Part shown: piece by piece, positions 52,056 through 61,009 of the stretch
How positions within the stretch are numbered: position 1 is the stretch's first letter
How the letters are laid out: the number at the start of each line of letters is the position of its first letter
Source of the DNA: CAVUNY01 sp963768585
Lineage (GTDB): Bacteria; Chloroflexota; Anaerolineae; Anaerolineales; Anaerolineaceae
Direction: 5' to 3'
NCBI GenBank assembly: GCA_963768585.1
Contig: CAVYIF010000018.1
Location: 186,001 to 250,000, forward strand
Length of the DNA: 64,000 nucleotides
Program-made: the position numbers and the translations under genes
Notes under the pieces: generated by a model
The model's input: only the letters and a program-made list of their open reading frames with translations
Told to the model about the DNA's origin: nothing
Databases searched by the model: none

Positions 52056-53387
52056 ATGAAACGCTCCATTTTCACCATTATTTTCTTGATCTCGACTGCA
52101 CTGCTCAGCGCAGGCTGTTCTGTCTTAAATCCTCAAACAGGTACCGGAGTTTTAAAAGCTTCCGGCACGATCACGGTCGAATCGGTCCTGATTGCCCCTG
52201 AAATCGGAGGCAAGCTGACGGAGATCAGCACCGCCAAAGGCAGCCAGGTGAAAAAAGGTGACCTGCTTTTTAAGCTCGACGACCAGCTGCTCCAGGCCCA
52301 GCAGAGCCAGGCCCAGGCGGCTGTTCAGGCTGCCCAGGCCAACCTGGATCTCGCCCAACAGCGCCTGTCTGGCAGCCAGACCCAGCTTGACCAGGCCCTG
52401 CAGGTCGCCCGCCAGCAGAACCGGCCAGAACGCACCACTGCCTGGGAAGCAAACCAGTCCGATAAAATCGACTTGCCGGTATGGTATTTTGAGAAAAATG
52501 AGGTGATAACTGCCCTGCAAACCGAACGCAGCGCCGCCCAGGCCAATCTCGATATCGAGTTAAGCAACCTCGAACGCGAATTGAAGAATGCCAGCAACAG
52601 CGATTTCATTCAAGTCGAGCAGCATCTGGCCGAAGCACAGCAGGCCTACCTCATCGCCGTCCAGGTGCTTGATCAGGCCAAAGCCGCAAAGAACACCGTT
52701 GACCTGAGCAATTCAGCCCAAAAGCAGCTGGATTCAGCCCAATCCGAATTGGACGCAGCCCAAAAGTCTTATGACCAGATGCTTACCGGAGACAGCGCAA
52801 ACCGCGTGCGTGAAGCGCGGTCGCGGGTTGCCGTCGCCCGCGAACGGTTGAACGTAACCCAGGATAAACTGGATGCCCAATTAACCGGCAGCGATTCACT
52901 GGCGGTCAAAACCGCCCAATCCGGTGTGGATCAAGCCAGCACCAACGTATCGCAGGCCGAAGCCGCCCTGGCTCAGGCCCAGGCCGGGCTGAAGCTCGTC
53001 CAGGTCCAGCTTGCGAAAACTTCTGTCACTGCACCGATCTCGGGTATTGTCCTTTCCCGTCCCATAAACGCGGGCGAAACCGTATCCGCCGGAACCGTGG
53101 TGGTAGAAATCGGCAACCTGGACCAGGTCACCCTGACGGTGTTTATTCCAGAGAACTTGTATGGGCAAATCAGGCTCGGGCAAAAAGCAAATATAACCGT
53201 CAATTCCTACTCCGGACGGACGTTTGCCGGCAGCGTGACCTATATTGCAGACCAGGCCGAGTTCACCCCGCGCAACGTTCAAACCATTGAAAGCCGCAGT
53301 TCTACGGTATATAAGGTGGAAATCTCCCTCACGAATCCAGATGGTGAATTGAAGCCTGGCATGCCGGCAGACGCCGTGTTTAAATAA
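52056..53387 (+). CDS. HlyD-family membrane fusion lipoprotein (YbhG-like)
   Basis: 443 residues. Lipoprotein-type signal (LLSAGC, Cys about 21), a lipoyl half-motif (APEIGGKLTEISTAKGSQVKK), a very long Gln/Ala-rich coiled-coil hairpin (about 80-290), the second lipoyl half with APISGIVLSRPINAGETVSAG, then a beta-barrel domain ending LKPGMPADAVFK. Such proteins extend an exporter across the envelope. It is the last gene of the TetR-ABC operon. Confidence 0.9.
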   Translation: MKRSIFTIIFLISTALLSAGCSVLNPQTGTGVLKASGTITVESVLIAPEIGGKLTEISTAKGSQVKKGDLLFKLDDQLLQAQQSQAQAAVQAAQANLDLAQQRLSGSQTQLDQALQVARQQNRPERTTAWEANQSDKIDLPVWYFEKNEVITALQTERSAAQANLDIELSNLERELKNASNSDFIQVEQHLAEAQQAYLIAVQVLDQAKAAKNTVDLSNSAQKQLDSAQSELDAAQKSYDQMLTGDSANRVREARSRVAVARERLNVTQDKLDAQLTGSDSLAVKTAQSGVDQASTNVSQAEAALAQAQAGLKLVQVQLAKTSVTAPISGIVLSRPINAGETVSAGTVVVEIGNLDQVTLTVFIPENLYGQIRLGQKANITVNSYSGRTFAGSVTYIADQAEFTPRNVQTIESRSSTVYKVEISLTNPDGELKPGMPADAVFK

Positions 53388-53391
53388 CAGG

Positions 53392-53419
53392 TTGACTTTC
53401 ATCGCCAGCATTCTATAAT
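53392..53419 (+). promoter_or_regulatory. Promoter of the PPK2 gene
   Basis: TTGACT (53392-53397), a 16-base spacer and TATAAT (53414-53419), about 40 bases before the ATG at 53458/53461, which has GGGAGGA. Confidence 0.65.
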
Positions 53420-53457
53420 TAATAGTAAAGCGAATAGTTCTTTCACCATGGGAGGAA

Positions 53458-54375
53458 ATGATGGGAAAGAAAAAGAATGCCAGGAAACCTGAAGAAAAAG
53501 ATTCCGGCAGTAATGGGCACCGTCACAATGATGACCAGGCTGCCAGCCAGGCCGAAATAGCCGAACAGGCACAGGATGAGTCCAGCGTCCCAAAGGTTAA
53601 GAAACTTCGTAATAAAGAATACCTGGCGGAGCTGGGCAGGCTGCAGATTGAGCTTGTCAAATTACAGGAATGGGTTAAATCTCGCGGCTTGAAAGTGGTG
53701 GGAATTTTCGAAGGCCGCGATGCCGCCGGTAAGGGTGGCTGCATCAAACGTATCACCGAATGCCTCAACCCGCGCATTGTCCGCGTTGTGGCCTTACCCA
53801 CACCCAGCGACCGGGAAAAGACTCAGTGGTATTTCCAACGCTATATCACCCACCTGCCCGCCGCCGGTGAGATCGTGCTCATGGACCGCTCATGGTACAA
53901 CCGGGCTGGGGTAGAGCATGTCATGGGCTTCTGCACGGAGGAAGAGTACCAGGAGTTCCTGCGGTCTTGCCCTGAATTCGAACGCATGCTGGTGCGGTCG
54001 GGAATCATTTTAATCAAATACTGGTTTTCGGTCAGCGATGAAGAACAGGAGCGCCGTTTCCAGGCGCGCATTGACGACCCTACCAAACGCTGGAAGCTCA
54101 GCCCGATGGATCTTAGCTCACGCACGCATTGGGTAGAATATTCAATGGCCAAAGACCAGATGTTTAAATACACCGACATCAAGCAAGCGCCATGGTGGGT
54201 GGTCAACTCGGATAACAAGAAACGCGCTCGCTTGAACTGCATCCACCACCTGCTCAGCCAGATCCCTTATCAGGATTTGACCCCCGAGCCAATGATGCTT
54301 CCACCCCGGCAAGCGGATTTAGGATATATTCGCCCACCGTTTAGCGACCAGACCTTCATACCAGAAATCTACTGA
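53458..54375 (+). CDS. ppk2: Polyphosphate kinase 2 family protein
   Basis: 305 residues. A charged, low-complexity N-terminal tail (about 1-50, Lys/Asp/Gln-rich) precedes the PPK2 kinase core: Walker A GIFEGRDAAGKGG, VALPTPSDREKTQWYFQRY, Walker B VLMDRSWYNRAGVEHVMGF and the lid SDEEQERRFQARIDDP. PPK2 enzymes use polyphosphate to phosphorylate nucleotides, commonly ADP or GDP. Length and motifs fit class I. It has its own promoter and is closed by the terminator at 54391. Confidence 0.93.
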   Translation: MMGKKKNARKPEEKDSGSNGHRHNDDQAASQAEIAEQAQDESSVPKVKKLRNKEYLAELGRLQIELVKLQEWVKSRGLKVVGIFEGRDAAGKGGCIKRITECLNPRIVRVVALPTPSDREKTQWYFQRYITHLPAAGEIVLMDRSWYNRAGVEHVMGFCTEEEYQEFLRSCPEFERMLVRSGIILIKYWFSVSDEEQERRFQARIDDPTKRWKLSPMDLSSRTHWVEYSMAKDQMFKYTDIKQAPWWVVNSDNKKRARLNCIHHLLSQIPYQDLTPEPMMLPPRQADLGYIRPPFSDQTFIPEIY

Positions 54376-54390
54376 TGAATAGTTCGCCCA

Positions 54391-54440
54391 AAAAGCGGCC
54401 ACTTTCACCAACGGTTAACCGGTTGGTGAAAGTGGCTTTT
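54391..54440 (+). terminator. Rho-independent terminator of ppk2
   Basis: CCACTTTCACCAAC (54399-54412) pairs with GTTGGTGAAAGTGG (54422-54435). A-run and T-run flanks extend the stem past a three-base bulge, followed by a T-rich tract. Confidence 0.85.
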
Positions 54441-54503
54441 AGTTTTTTTACGCTCTTTTTCACGCTATAATCTGAAGATCTCTTATGAATCAAGGAATGC
54501 CCA

Positions 54504-55304
54504 ATGCCTACCATATTCCCACCGAACCCAATCCAACAGGCTTTAAAATCCGGCAGGCCTGTCCTCGGCACCATGATCGTCCAACTGCGCGCGCCAGCTT
54601 TCATCCAACTCTTCGCCAGTTTTGGGTTGGAATTCTTTATTATCGATATGGAGCACGGATCGTATTCCTTTGAAACAGCCGCAGATTTAATCCAGGTGGC
54701 GCGATTAGCCGGCATCATCCCGTTGGTGCGGGTCAATGAGCCGCATTACCATCTCATCTCGCGCCTGTTAGATGCCGGGGCACAGGGCATTATGACCCCG
54801 CGGGTAGAGACAGTGGAAAAAGTTCATCGCCTGCTGGCAGCCTCGCATTATCCACCCCAGGGTGAACGCGGTTTCAGCCGCCTGGCGGCGCATCTCAATT
54901 ATGCGGATGTGGATGTTGCCGACTATGTCGAATACGCCAACCAGAACCTGGTCAACCTGATCCAGATCGAAACCGCCCGCGGTGTGGAAGAGATCGATTC
55001 CCTGGTGACGGTGCCGGGGGTGGATGGTGTGATCGTCGGGATGGAAGACCTGGCGCTATCCCTGGGCCTGGGCGGCGATACCCGCCACGCCCTGGCGGTT
55101 GAGAATCTCGAACGCATCGTTTCGGCCTGTGAAAGACACCATGTGCCCTGGGGGCTGCATCTGGCAGATGTAGAGCGTCTGGAACAATGGATCCAGCGCG
55201 GCATGCAGTTGGTGACTTTTTCATCTGACGTCTGGATGTTCCAGCAGGTGCTGCGCAGAGATCTGCCGGTGCTGCGATCAGCGATTGCCTCCCAAAAGAA
55301 ATAA
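54504..55304 (+). CDS. HpcH/HpaI family aldolase
   Basis: 266 residues. TIM-barrel class II pyruvate-aldolase signatures: GTMIVQLRAP, FIIDMEHGSYSFE, IMTPRVETVEKV (Arg), and LIQIETARGVEEID (Glu metal ligand). Family members cleave 4-hydroxy-2-oxo acids to pyruvate plus an aldehyde. The nearby uronate-type genes make a sugar-acid substrate plausible, but the sequence does not fix it. A TATAAT lies at 54466-54471. Confidence 0.88.
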   Translation: MPTIFPPNPIQQALKSGRPVLGTMIVQLRAPAFIQLFASFGLEFFIIDMEHGSYSFETAADLIQVARLAGIIPLVRVNEPHYHLISRLLDAGAQGIMTPRVETVEKVHRLLAASHYPPQGERGFSRLAAHLNYADVDVADYVEYANQNLVNLIQIETARGVEEIDSLVTVPGVDGVIVGMEDLALSLGLGGDTRHALAVENLERIVSACERHHVPWGLHLADVERLEQWIQRGMQLVTFSSDVWMFQQVLRRDLPVLRSAIASQKK

Positions 55305-55331
55305 ATGTGCTGAATGGTATAATCCTTGCTT

Positions 55332-57323
55332 ATGCATTCTCCCCTTCATCTCGGCATCGATACTGGCGGCACTTTTACCGACGGCGTGCTGTTGGACCCG
55401 GCCACCTGTAAAGTGATTAAAAAGGCCAAGGTACTTACCACCCACCACGACCTGCGCCTGTGCATCGCCAATATCCTCGATGCGCTCCTCACCGACCAAG
55501 CAGATGCCATCATCAACCTGGTTTCGCTTTCCACCACGCTGGCGACAAATTCGATCGCGGAAGGCAAATCTCGCCCGGTGGCCCTGTTTTTGTTGGGGTA
55601 TGATCCTGACCTGGTATACAAATTTACCTTCGACCGCCAGTTTGGCGGCAGCCCAATGTTCTTTGTACGCGGACGGCACGACCTGCACGGCGTTGAACAA
55701 CAAACCCTGGACCTGCCGACTCTGGAAACAATTCTGCATGGTTTAGATGGCCAGGTTGAAGCAATTGCCGTCGCATCCTATGCAGGGATGCGTAATCCGG
55801 ACCACGAACAGCAGGCCGCTCGCCTGGCATCCCAAATCAGCCGTCTGCCGGTCGTACAGAGTCACCATTTAAGCCAGAACCTGGATTCGATCCGCCGCGC
55901 AACCACCGCGCGCCTGAACGCTTCGCTGCTCTCGACGACGTATGCTTTTTTATATACTGTACAGGATATGCTGCGCGACAAAGGCATTCACAGCCCGCTC
56001 TATGTGGTCAAAGGCGATGGCTCATTAGCCAGCGCCGCCTATGCCGCGGATCATCCGGTGGAATTAATCCATTCCGGTCCGGCCACCAGCGCGATTGGCG
56101 GCAGCTACCTGGCCGGAACTCAGGCCGCCCTGGTGGTGGATATTGGCGGGACGACCACCGATCTGACCCTCACTGGCAGCGGCAGTGCACTGCCCGGCGA
56201 AGGTGAAGCCACGGTCGGAGAGTACCGCACCGCCCTGCGCACGATCCGCGCCCATTCCTTTGGACTGGGGGGTGACAGCCTGATCCGTTTCGACCCCCAT
56301 GGCGGGATCCAGATTGGACCGGAACGCGCCATCCCGCTGGCGTACCTGGCGCAGACTTACCCAACCGCGCGCCAGGAATTGATCGAATGGTTGGGCAGCC
56401 CACCCTCGATCTGGTATTCTGACCAGTTAGAATTCTGGTTGTTACAGCGCTCGCCATCCAGGCTACCATCGGATCCCCGGGTGCAAAGAGCACTGGAAAT
56501 TCTCAAGCAGGGCCCCGTTCGCGTGCGCCGTCTGCTTAAGCTGGTTGGAGCCGTTTCGCCGCTGCAGCTGTCGGCCGATCAATTAATTCGCGAGGACGTG
56601 ATTGCCCGGGCCGGGCTGACCCCCACCGATTTGCTGCATGTCACAGGTGAGTACTGTCCATGGGACAGCACAGTTGCCCGGCAGGCCGCCGCCGCCGCCG
56701 CCGCCCAGTGGAACATTTCGCCGGATGTCTTTATCCAAAGAGTTGGGGATACCATCACGCGCAGAATTACTGCCGAAATCGTCCAATTCCTCAGCGGTGC
56801 CCGTTTGCAGGAAAAAGATTTTGGCTACTCCCGCAAGGATCTGGCGCATTATTTGTTTGATGAAAATCTTACGCCTGAGGACCCATTTTTGGGTGTGAAT
56901 TTCGAGCTGAAAGTTCCTCTGGTGGGAATTGGCGCTCCGGCCAAAGCCTTCTTAAGGCCCGTGGCGCGCGCCCTGCATACCAAAATCCAATTCCCCCGGC
57001 ATTTTGAAGTCGCCAATGCGGTCGGCACCGTGGTTGGCAATGTGTTGGTTCGCGAGGAAGCAGAAGTGCTGCCGTGGGTTGAAAACCAGGTCCAACTCGG
57101 TTACTTCGTGCGCGCTGGCGGTGTCCAACGCAGCTTTGCCGACCGCGCAGATGCCGTGGCATTTGCGCGCGATACGATCAGCACGCTGGCTCTGGCCGGA
57201 GCGCATGCCGCAGGCGCCGCTTCGCCCTCTCTTGACCTGGACCAGACCGAATTGCCGGGCAGCATGATGCGCCTGGTCGCCCGCGCCGCGGGGAAGCCCG
57301 GGGCCGCGTCGGGTAACCCCTGA
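55332..57323 (+). CDS. Hydantoinase/oxoprolinase family protein (HyuA-like)
   Basis: 663 residues from the ATG at 55332. The hydantoinase A N-terminal domain begins LGIDTGGTFTDGVLLD, and the ATPase-type core has ALVVDIGGTTTDLTLTGSG. The family hydrolyses cyclic amides such as hydantoins or 5-oxoproline with ATP. No HyuB partner gene is adjacent, so activity alone is uncertain. A GCC run at 56688 encodes a six-Ala stretch. TATAAT (55318-55323) ends eight bases before the ATG and no ribosome site is present, suggesting a leaderless message. Confidence 0.85.
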   Translation: MHSPLHLGIDTGGTFTDGVLLDPATCKVIKKAKVLTTHHDLRLCIANILDALLTDQADAIINLVSLSTTLATNSIAEGKSRPVALFLLGYDPDLVYKFTFDRQFGGSPMFFVRGRHDLHGVEQQTLDLPTLETILHGLDGQVEAIAVASYAGMRNPDHEQQAARLASQISRLPVVQSHHLSQNLDSIRRATTARLNASLLSTTYAFLYTVQDMLRDKGIHSPLYVVKGDGSLASAAYAADHPVELIHSGPATSAIGGSYLAGTQAALVVDIGGTTTDLTLTGSGSALPGEGEATVGEYRTALRTIRAHSFGLGGDSLIRFDPHGGIQIGPERAIPLAYLAQTYPTARQELIEWLGSPPSIWYSDQLEFWLLQRSPSRLPSDPRVQRALEILKQGPVRVRRLLKLVGAVSPLQLSADQLIREDVIARAGLTPTDLLHVTGEYCPWDSTVARQAAAAAAAQWNISPDVFIQRVGDTITRRITAEIVQFLSGARLQEKDFGYSRKDLAHYLFDENLTPEDPFLGVNFELKVPLVGIGAPAKAFLRPVARALHTKIQFPRHFEVANAVGTVVGNVLVREEAEVLPWVENQVQLGYFVRAGGVQRSFADRADAVAFARDTISTLALAGAHAAGAASPSLDLDQTELPGSMMRLVARAAGKPGAASGNP

Positions 57324-57330
57324 AAAATCG

Positions 57331-57777
57331 TTAAGTCTGGCCGTCTATCTGAACATGCGGAGCCCGCTCGCAAATCTCAACGCTTGCCCCCTCCAGAAAC
57401 TGCACTGAGATCGGGTCGATGCGGTACGAAACGCCGTAGACCAGGCGGGTGATCCCCGCATTCACCAGCACTTTGGCACAGTTCATACAGGGAAAATGGG
57501 TCACATAACAGGTCGAGCCTTTGGTGGAGACGCCATGCAAGGCGGCCTGAATAATCGCGTTGGTTTCGGCATGGATCGTGCGCACACAGTGCCCTTCGAC
57601 CATCAAGTGACCGACCTCATCACAGTGTGGCTGCCCGGTGGGTGAGCCATTAAACCCGGTGGTTAAGATACGTTTGTCAAGCACCAGCACACACCCCACC
57701 TGGGCGCGATCACAGGTGCTGCGTTCCGAGACGGCATTGGCAATCTTTATAAAATAAGAGTCCCAGTCAGGCCGCAT
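57331..57777 (-). CDS. Deoxycytidylate (dCMP) deaminase-like
   Basis: 148 residues. Zinc-dependent deaminase motifs TIHAETNAI (His ligand and catalytic Glu) and VTHFPCMNCAKVLVNAGI (Cys ligands, PCxxC). The N-terminal RPDWDSYFIKIANAVSERSTCDRAQVG matches dCMP deaminases, which convert dCMP to dUMP for thymidylate synthesis. Ribosome site GGGAGGAAGG. It converges on the hydantoinase-type gene with a seven-base gap. Confidence 0.92.
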   Translation of the reverse strand: MRPDWDSYFIKIANAVSERSTCDRAQVGCVLVLDKRILTTGFNGSPTGQPHCDEVGHLMVEGHCVRTIHAETNAIIQAALHGVSTKGSTCYVTHFPCMNCAKVLVNAGITRLVYGVSYRIDPISVQFLEGASVEICERAPHVQIDGQT

Positions 57778-57810
57778 ACCTTCCTCCCAAATTTCTCGCT
57801 ATAAAAAGTT

Positions 57811-57836
57811 CAGTCGGGGAAAAAACCTCCCGACTG
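57811..57836. terminator. Hairpin upstream of the dCMP deaminase gene
   Basis: CAGTCGGG and CCCGACTG pair around a ten-base loop, with T-rich tracts on both sides when read in either direction. It lies 34 bases upstream of the deaminase start, between divergent genes, so it could be an attenuator or a leftover terminator. The rest of this 263-base gap shows a TAAAAT near 57985 that may be a -10 for the cupin gene. Confidence 0.4.
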
Positions 57837-58040
57837 CATTTTATTTTATCACGATCAATTAGAAATCCTGCAGCACAGCCGGCATCAATTTCAAAAAAAC
57901 GAATCTTGCTGAGACCCAATACTTCTGGGAGAAAATTGCTTTGGTAAAGAAACGGATGATTGATTCATGATCTGGTGAGAGTGGTAAAATCATAGCATTG
58001 AAATGCAGGCCGCAATTAATCCCAAGACGAGGTCATTTTT

Positions 58041-58373
58041 ATGAAGATGATTGCCCATGCAAGCGAAGAAACCGCCACCGTCACCCCCGATGGCGCCAAA
58101 CGCCGTATCCTGAGCTACGGCGGGCAAATTATGCTGGTCCAATTCGAATTCGAAGCCGGAGTCAAATCGTGGGAGCACAGCCATCCCCACGAACAAATCG
58201 GATATGTCGTCTCAGGTGAGATCGATTTTTACATGGAAGGCAGCAAACCCGTCCGCTTAAAAGCCGGCGGAAGCTATTATGTGCCCCCGGATGTAAAACA
58301 TTTTGTTAAGACCACGGTTCCCACGATTTTAGTGGATTGCTTCACCCCCATCCGCGAAGACTTTCTCGCGTAA
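58041..58373 (+). CDS. Single-domain cupin protein
   Basis: 110 residues. Cupin motif 1 is seen as WEHSHPHEQIGYVVSGEIDFY (His, His, Glu) and motif 2 near YVPPDVKHFVKTTVP (His). These residues bind a metal in many cupins. The role may be a small isomerase or dioxygenase, or a sugar-binding protein. The adjacent pectin-type genes recall KdgF-like cupins that linearise unsaturated uronates, but that is an inference from context. The ribosome site is GAGGT. Confidence 0.8.
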   Translation: MKMIAHASEETATVTPDGAKRRILSYGGQIMLVQFEFEAGVKSWEHSHPHEQIGYVVSGEIDFYMEGSKPVRLKAGGSYYVPPDVKHFVKTTVPTILVDCFTPIREDFLA

Positions 58374-58396
58374 GTTGTTCCAGAAATAGGACTTAA

Positions 58397-58565
58397 ATGA
58401 CTCTGCACCTTGAACCGCTCATCGGGCAGCGGATTGAGGAAGACCGCGCTCACCTGCTGAACCAGGTCCGCCAGTCCGCAGTCTATCCAACAGCCCGATG
58501 GCACAATTTTTGAACTGCAAAGCCTGGAAGAGGAATGTAGAACCAACCAGCGAGAGGGCATCTAA
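58397..58565 (+). pseudogene. Short gene remnant of unknown origin
   Basis: From an ATG at 58397 the sequence reads MTLHLEPLIGQRIEEDRAHL, then LNQVRQS, and soon stops. One frame over, the next bases read QPDGTIFELQSLEEECRTNQ, then REGI and a stop at 58565. Both parts look like real protein (amphipathic and charged), so this may be a small gene with one frameshift or an internally deleted gene. I do not recognise the family. The rest of the 341-base gap up to 58715 shows nothing further except a GAGG site before the next gene. Confidence 0.35.
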
Positions 58566-58714
58566 AACGCCTTTCTTTACAGTTGACAGCCGGCCAAACT
58601 GAATTTTCTTTGCAGCTCACACCGGTTGCCATCGAACCATAAGACTTTTGTTTGGTAGTCTGCCAACAACGCAAACTGCCAGAACAATTGAATAAATAGT
58701 AAACGAGGAAACCT

Positions 58715-61009
58715 ATGATTGGCGATACCTGGAAATCAGAAATACGATCTTTTAAGGACCCCCTGACCGGGCGCGAGATCCTTCAACTCACCGCCACCGG
58801 CAACAATGTCCACCTGTACTTTACCGAAAACTCGTTTGATATTAACAAAAACGAGATCATCTTCCGCTCCGACCGTGCCTCACAAGAAGATTTGCTGCCG
58901 CACCAAAACCCGCACTACAACGTGTTCAAAATGGATCTGGGAACCGGGCTCATTACCCAGATTTCCGATGAACCGGCCTCGCTGCGGCCTTCTGGCAGCC
59001 TGACCAAAACCCCCGACAGCAAGATCATTGTTTATGGCGCGGGCAATCAGATGAAATCCCTCGATCCGGATACCGGGGAAACCCGCATTCTCTATGAGGA
59101 GAGCGGTGATTACAATATTGGCGCGCCGTCTATCGCCTGCAACGGGCGCTACATTGGCTTCACCCGCAATGAGAATGTGCATGTGCAGGACGGCCCCAAT
59201 TACACCGGTTTCAAGGAACGCTTTTACCAGGTAAAAGACGGGCGGATTACCATCGCTTATCTGGACGGTTCGGGTTGGTTCGATGCTTTTAAAGATACCC
59301 ATCAGGTGGGTCACTTCCAATGGTGCCCCGATGACCCCACCATCGCTACCTACTGTCACGAAGGCCCCTGGAACCTGGTTACCCAGCGCATGTGGCTGCT
59401 GGATCTGGCTTCGCGCGAAGCCAAACCCTGCTTTCGCCAGGACGAACAGGATTCCATCGGCCACGAGTTCTGGACCCAGGACGGTTTTATCTTTTTTGAT
59501 GACCGCGGACCCGGGCATGATGGCACGATCACCTCGGACCGCACCCAGGCGGTAGCCAAAGAGGTACAGGTTAACCAGAATACAATGGTTCCCTTCGTCG
59601 GTCTGGCAGATCGCAAGGGGAATACCGTGCGTAAGATCGACATGCCGTTCTACTGCAACCACTACCATGCCAACCCCGACAATTCCATCCTGGTCGGCGA
59701 TGACGTGGATAATCTGGTGCTGGTCGACATTTCCGGGGAGAAAGCGCAGTTGACCCAGCTCTGCGCCCACGGAACTTCCTGGCATACCCAGAGTTCCCAC
59801 TGCCACCCGACCTGGAGTTGGGACGGCAGCCGCATCCTGTATGCCTCCGACAAGGGCGGCAAAGTTAACCTATATATGACGTATATTAAAATAACCTCCA
59901 CCTTTGCCTGGGGTTGTCCTAAAAGCTTCACTTTTAGAACAATTCCACTAGAAAATCGTTTTAGAAAAACGGAGCTTACCATGATCGGTGATACCTGGAA
60001 ATCGGAAATGCGGTCATTTAAAGACCCCGCCACCGGGCAAGAGATCGTTCAACTCACTTCTACCGGCAATAATGTCCACCTGTACTTTACCGAAAACTCG
60101 TTTGACTTGAACAAAAATGAGATTTTCTTCCAGTCTGACCGCGCTTCCGGACTCGACCGCCTGCCCCACGAAGATCCCCACTACAATATTTTTAAAATGG
60201 ATCTGGCCAGCGGCATCATCACCCAACTGACCGACGAACAGGATCACTTATATTCTTCGGGGGCGATGACCAAGACCCCCGACAGCCGGATCGCCGTTTA
60301 CATCGCTGGCAACCAGTATAAAGCTCTCGATCTCTCCAGCGGTAAGACTTGGGTGATTTACGAAGAAACCGGCAACTTCGAAATTGGCATGCCTTCCATC
60401 GCGTGCAATGGCCGCTATATTGGCTTCTGCCGTTGTGAAAAGGTGCAGGTACCCGAAGGTCCCAACTACACCGGCTTCAAAGAGAGCTTTTACCAGGTAA
60501 AAGATGGGCGTGTCACGATTGCGTACCTTGACGGTTCCGGTTGGTTTGATGCTTTCAAGGATACCCACTGGGTGGGCCACTTCCAATGGTGCCCGGATGA
60601 CCCGACCCTGGCCACCTACTGCCACGAGGGCCCCTGGAACCTGGTCACCCAGCGCATTTGGTTGTTCGACCTGGCAGCGCGTGAAGCGAGACCCTGCTAC
60701 CGGCAGGACGAACAGGATTCCATCGGCCATGAATTCTGGACGCAGGATGGTTACATCTTCTTCGACAACCGCGGCCCCGGGCATGACGGCACGATCACCT
60801 CGGACCGCACCCAGGCTGTCGCCCAGGACGTGCACGTCAACCAGAATGCCATGATTCCCTTTGTGGGCCTGATCGACCGTACCGGCAAACTGGTACGCAA
60901 AATCGACATGCCGTTCTACTGCAACCACTACCACGCCAACCCTGATAATTCCGTTCTGGTTGGGGACGATGTGGATCAGTTGGTGCTTGATCGATATCTC
61001 GGGGGATAA
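58715..61009 (+). CDS. Two tandem oligogalacturonate lyase (PL22) copies read as one frame
   Basis: The open frame gives 764 residues made of two about 400-residue PL22-type seven-bladed propellers. Each has HFQWCPDDP, YCHEGPWN, QDSIGHEFW and NHYHANPDN, which include the family's His metal ligands and substrate contacts. The enzymes split unsaturated or saturated oligogalacturonides in the cytoplasm. The fusion looks accidental: copy 1 should end near 59894, where AAAATAA would give a stop if one A were removed. The 'linker' to 59980 reads like intergenic DNA and contains a GGAG ribosome site for copy 2 at 59981. The frame stops at 61009 because copy 2 is itself frameshifted. ATG 58715 follows GAGG. 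Confidence 0.75.
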   Translation: MIGDTWKSEIRSFKDPLTGREILQLTATGNNVHLYFTENSFDINKNEIIFRSDRASQEDLLPHQNPHYNVFKMDLGTGLITQISDEPASLRPSGSLTKTPDSKIIVYGAGNQMKSLDPDTGETRILYEESGDYNIGAPSIACNGRYIGFTRNENVHVQDGPNYTGFKERFYQVKDGRITIAYLDGSGWFDAFKDTHQVGHFQWCPDDPTIATYCHEGPWNLVTQRMWLLDLASREAKPCFRQDEQDSIGHEFWTQDGFIFFDDRGPGHDGTITSDRTQAVAKEVQVNQNTMVPFVGLADRKGNTVRKIDMPFYCNHYHANPDNSILVGDDVDNLVLVDISGEKAQLTQLCAHGTSWHTQSSHCHPTWSWDGSRILYASDKGGKVNLYMTYIKITSTFAWGCPKSFTFRTIPLENRFRKTELTMIGDTWKSEMRSFKDPATGQEIVQLTSTGNNVHLYFTENSFDLNKNEIFFQSDRASGLDRLPHEDPHYNIFKMDLASGIITQLTDEQDHLYSSGAMTKTPDSRIAVYIAGNQYKALDLSSGKTWVIYEETGNFEIGMPSIACNGRYIGFCRCEKVQVPEGPNYTGFKESFYQVKDGRVTIAYLDGSGWFDAFKDTHWVGHFQWCPDDPTLATYCHEGPWNLVTQRIWLFDLAAREARPCYRQDEQDSIGHEFWTQDGYIFFDNRGPGHDGTITSDRTQAVAQDVHVNQNAMIPFVGLIDRTGKLVRKIDMPFYCNHYHANPDNSVLVGDDVDQLVLDRYLGG

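Noticed and set aside
56688..56707. GCC trinucleotide repeat as a variable-number locus
   Set aside because: It encodes only six Ala in frame within the hydantoinase-type protein; too short to argue for variation.
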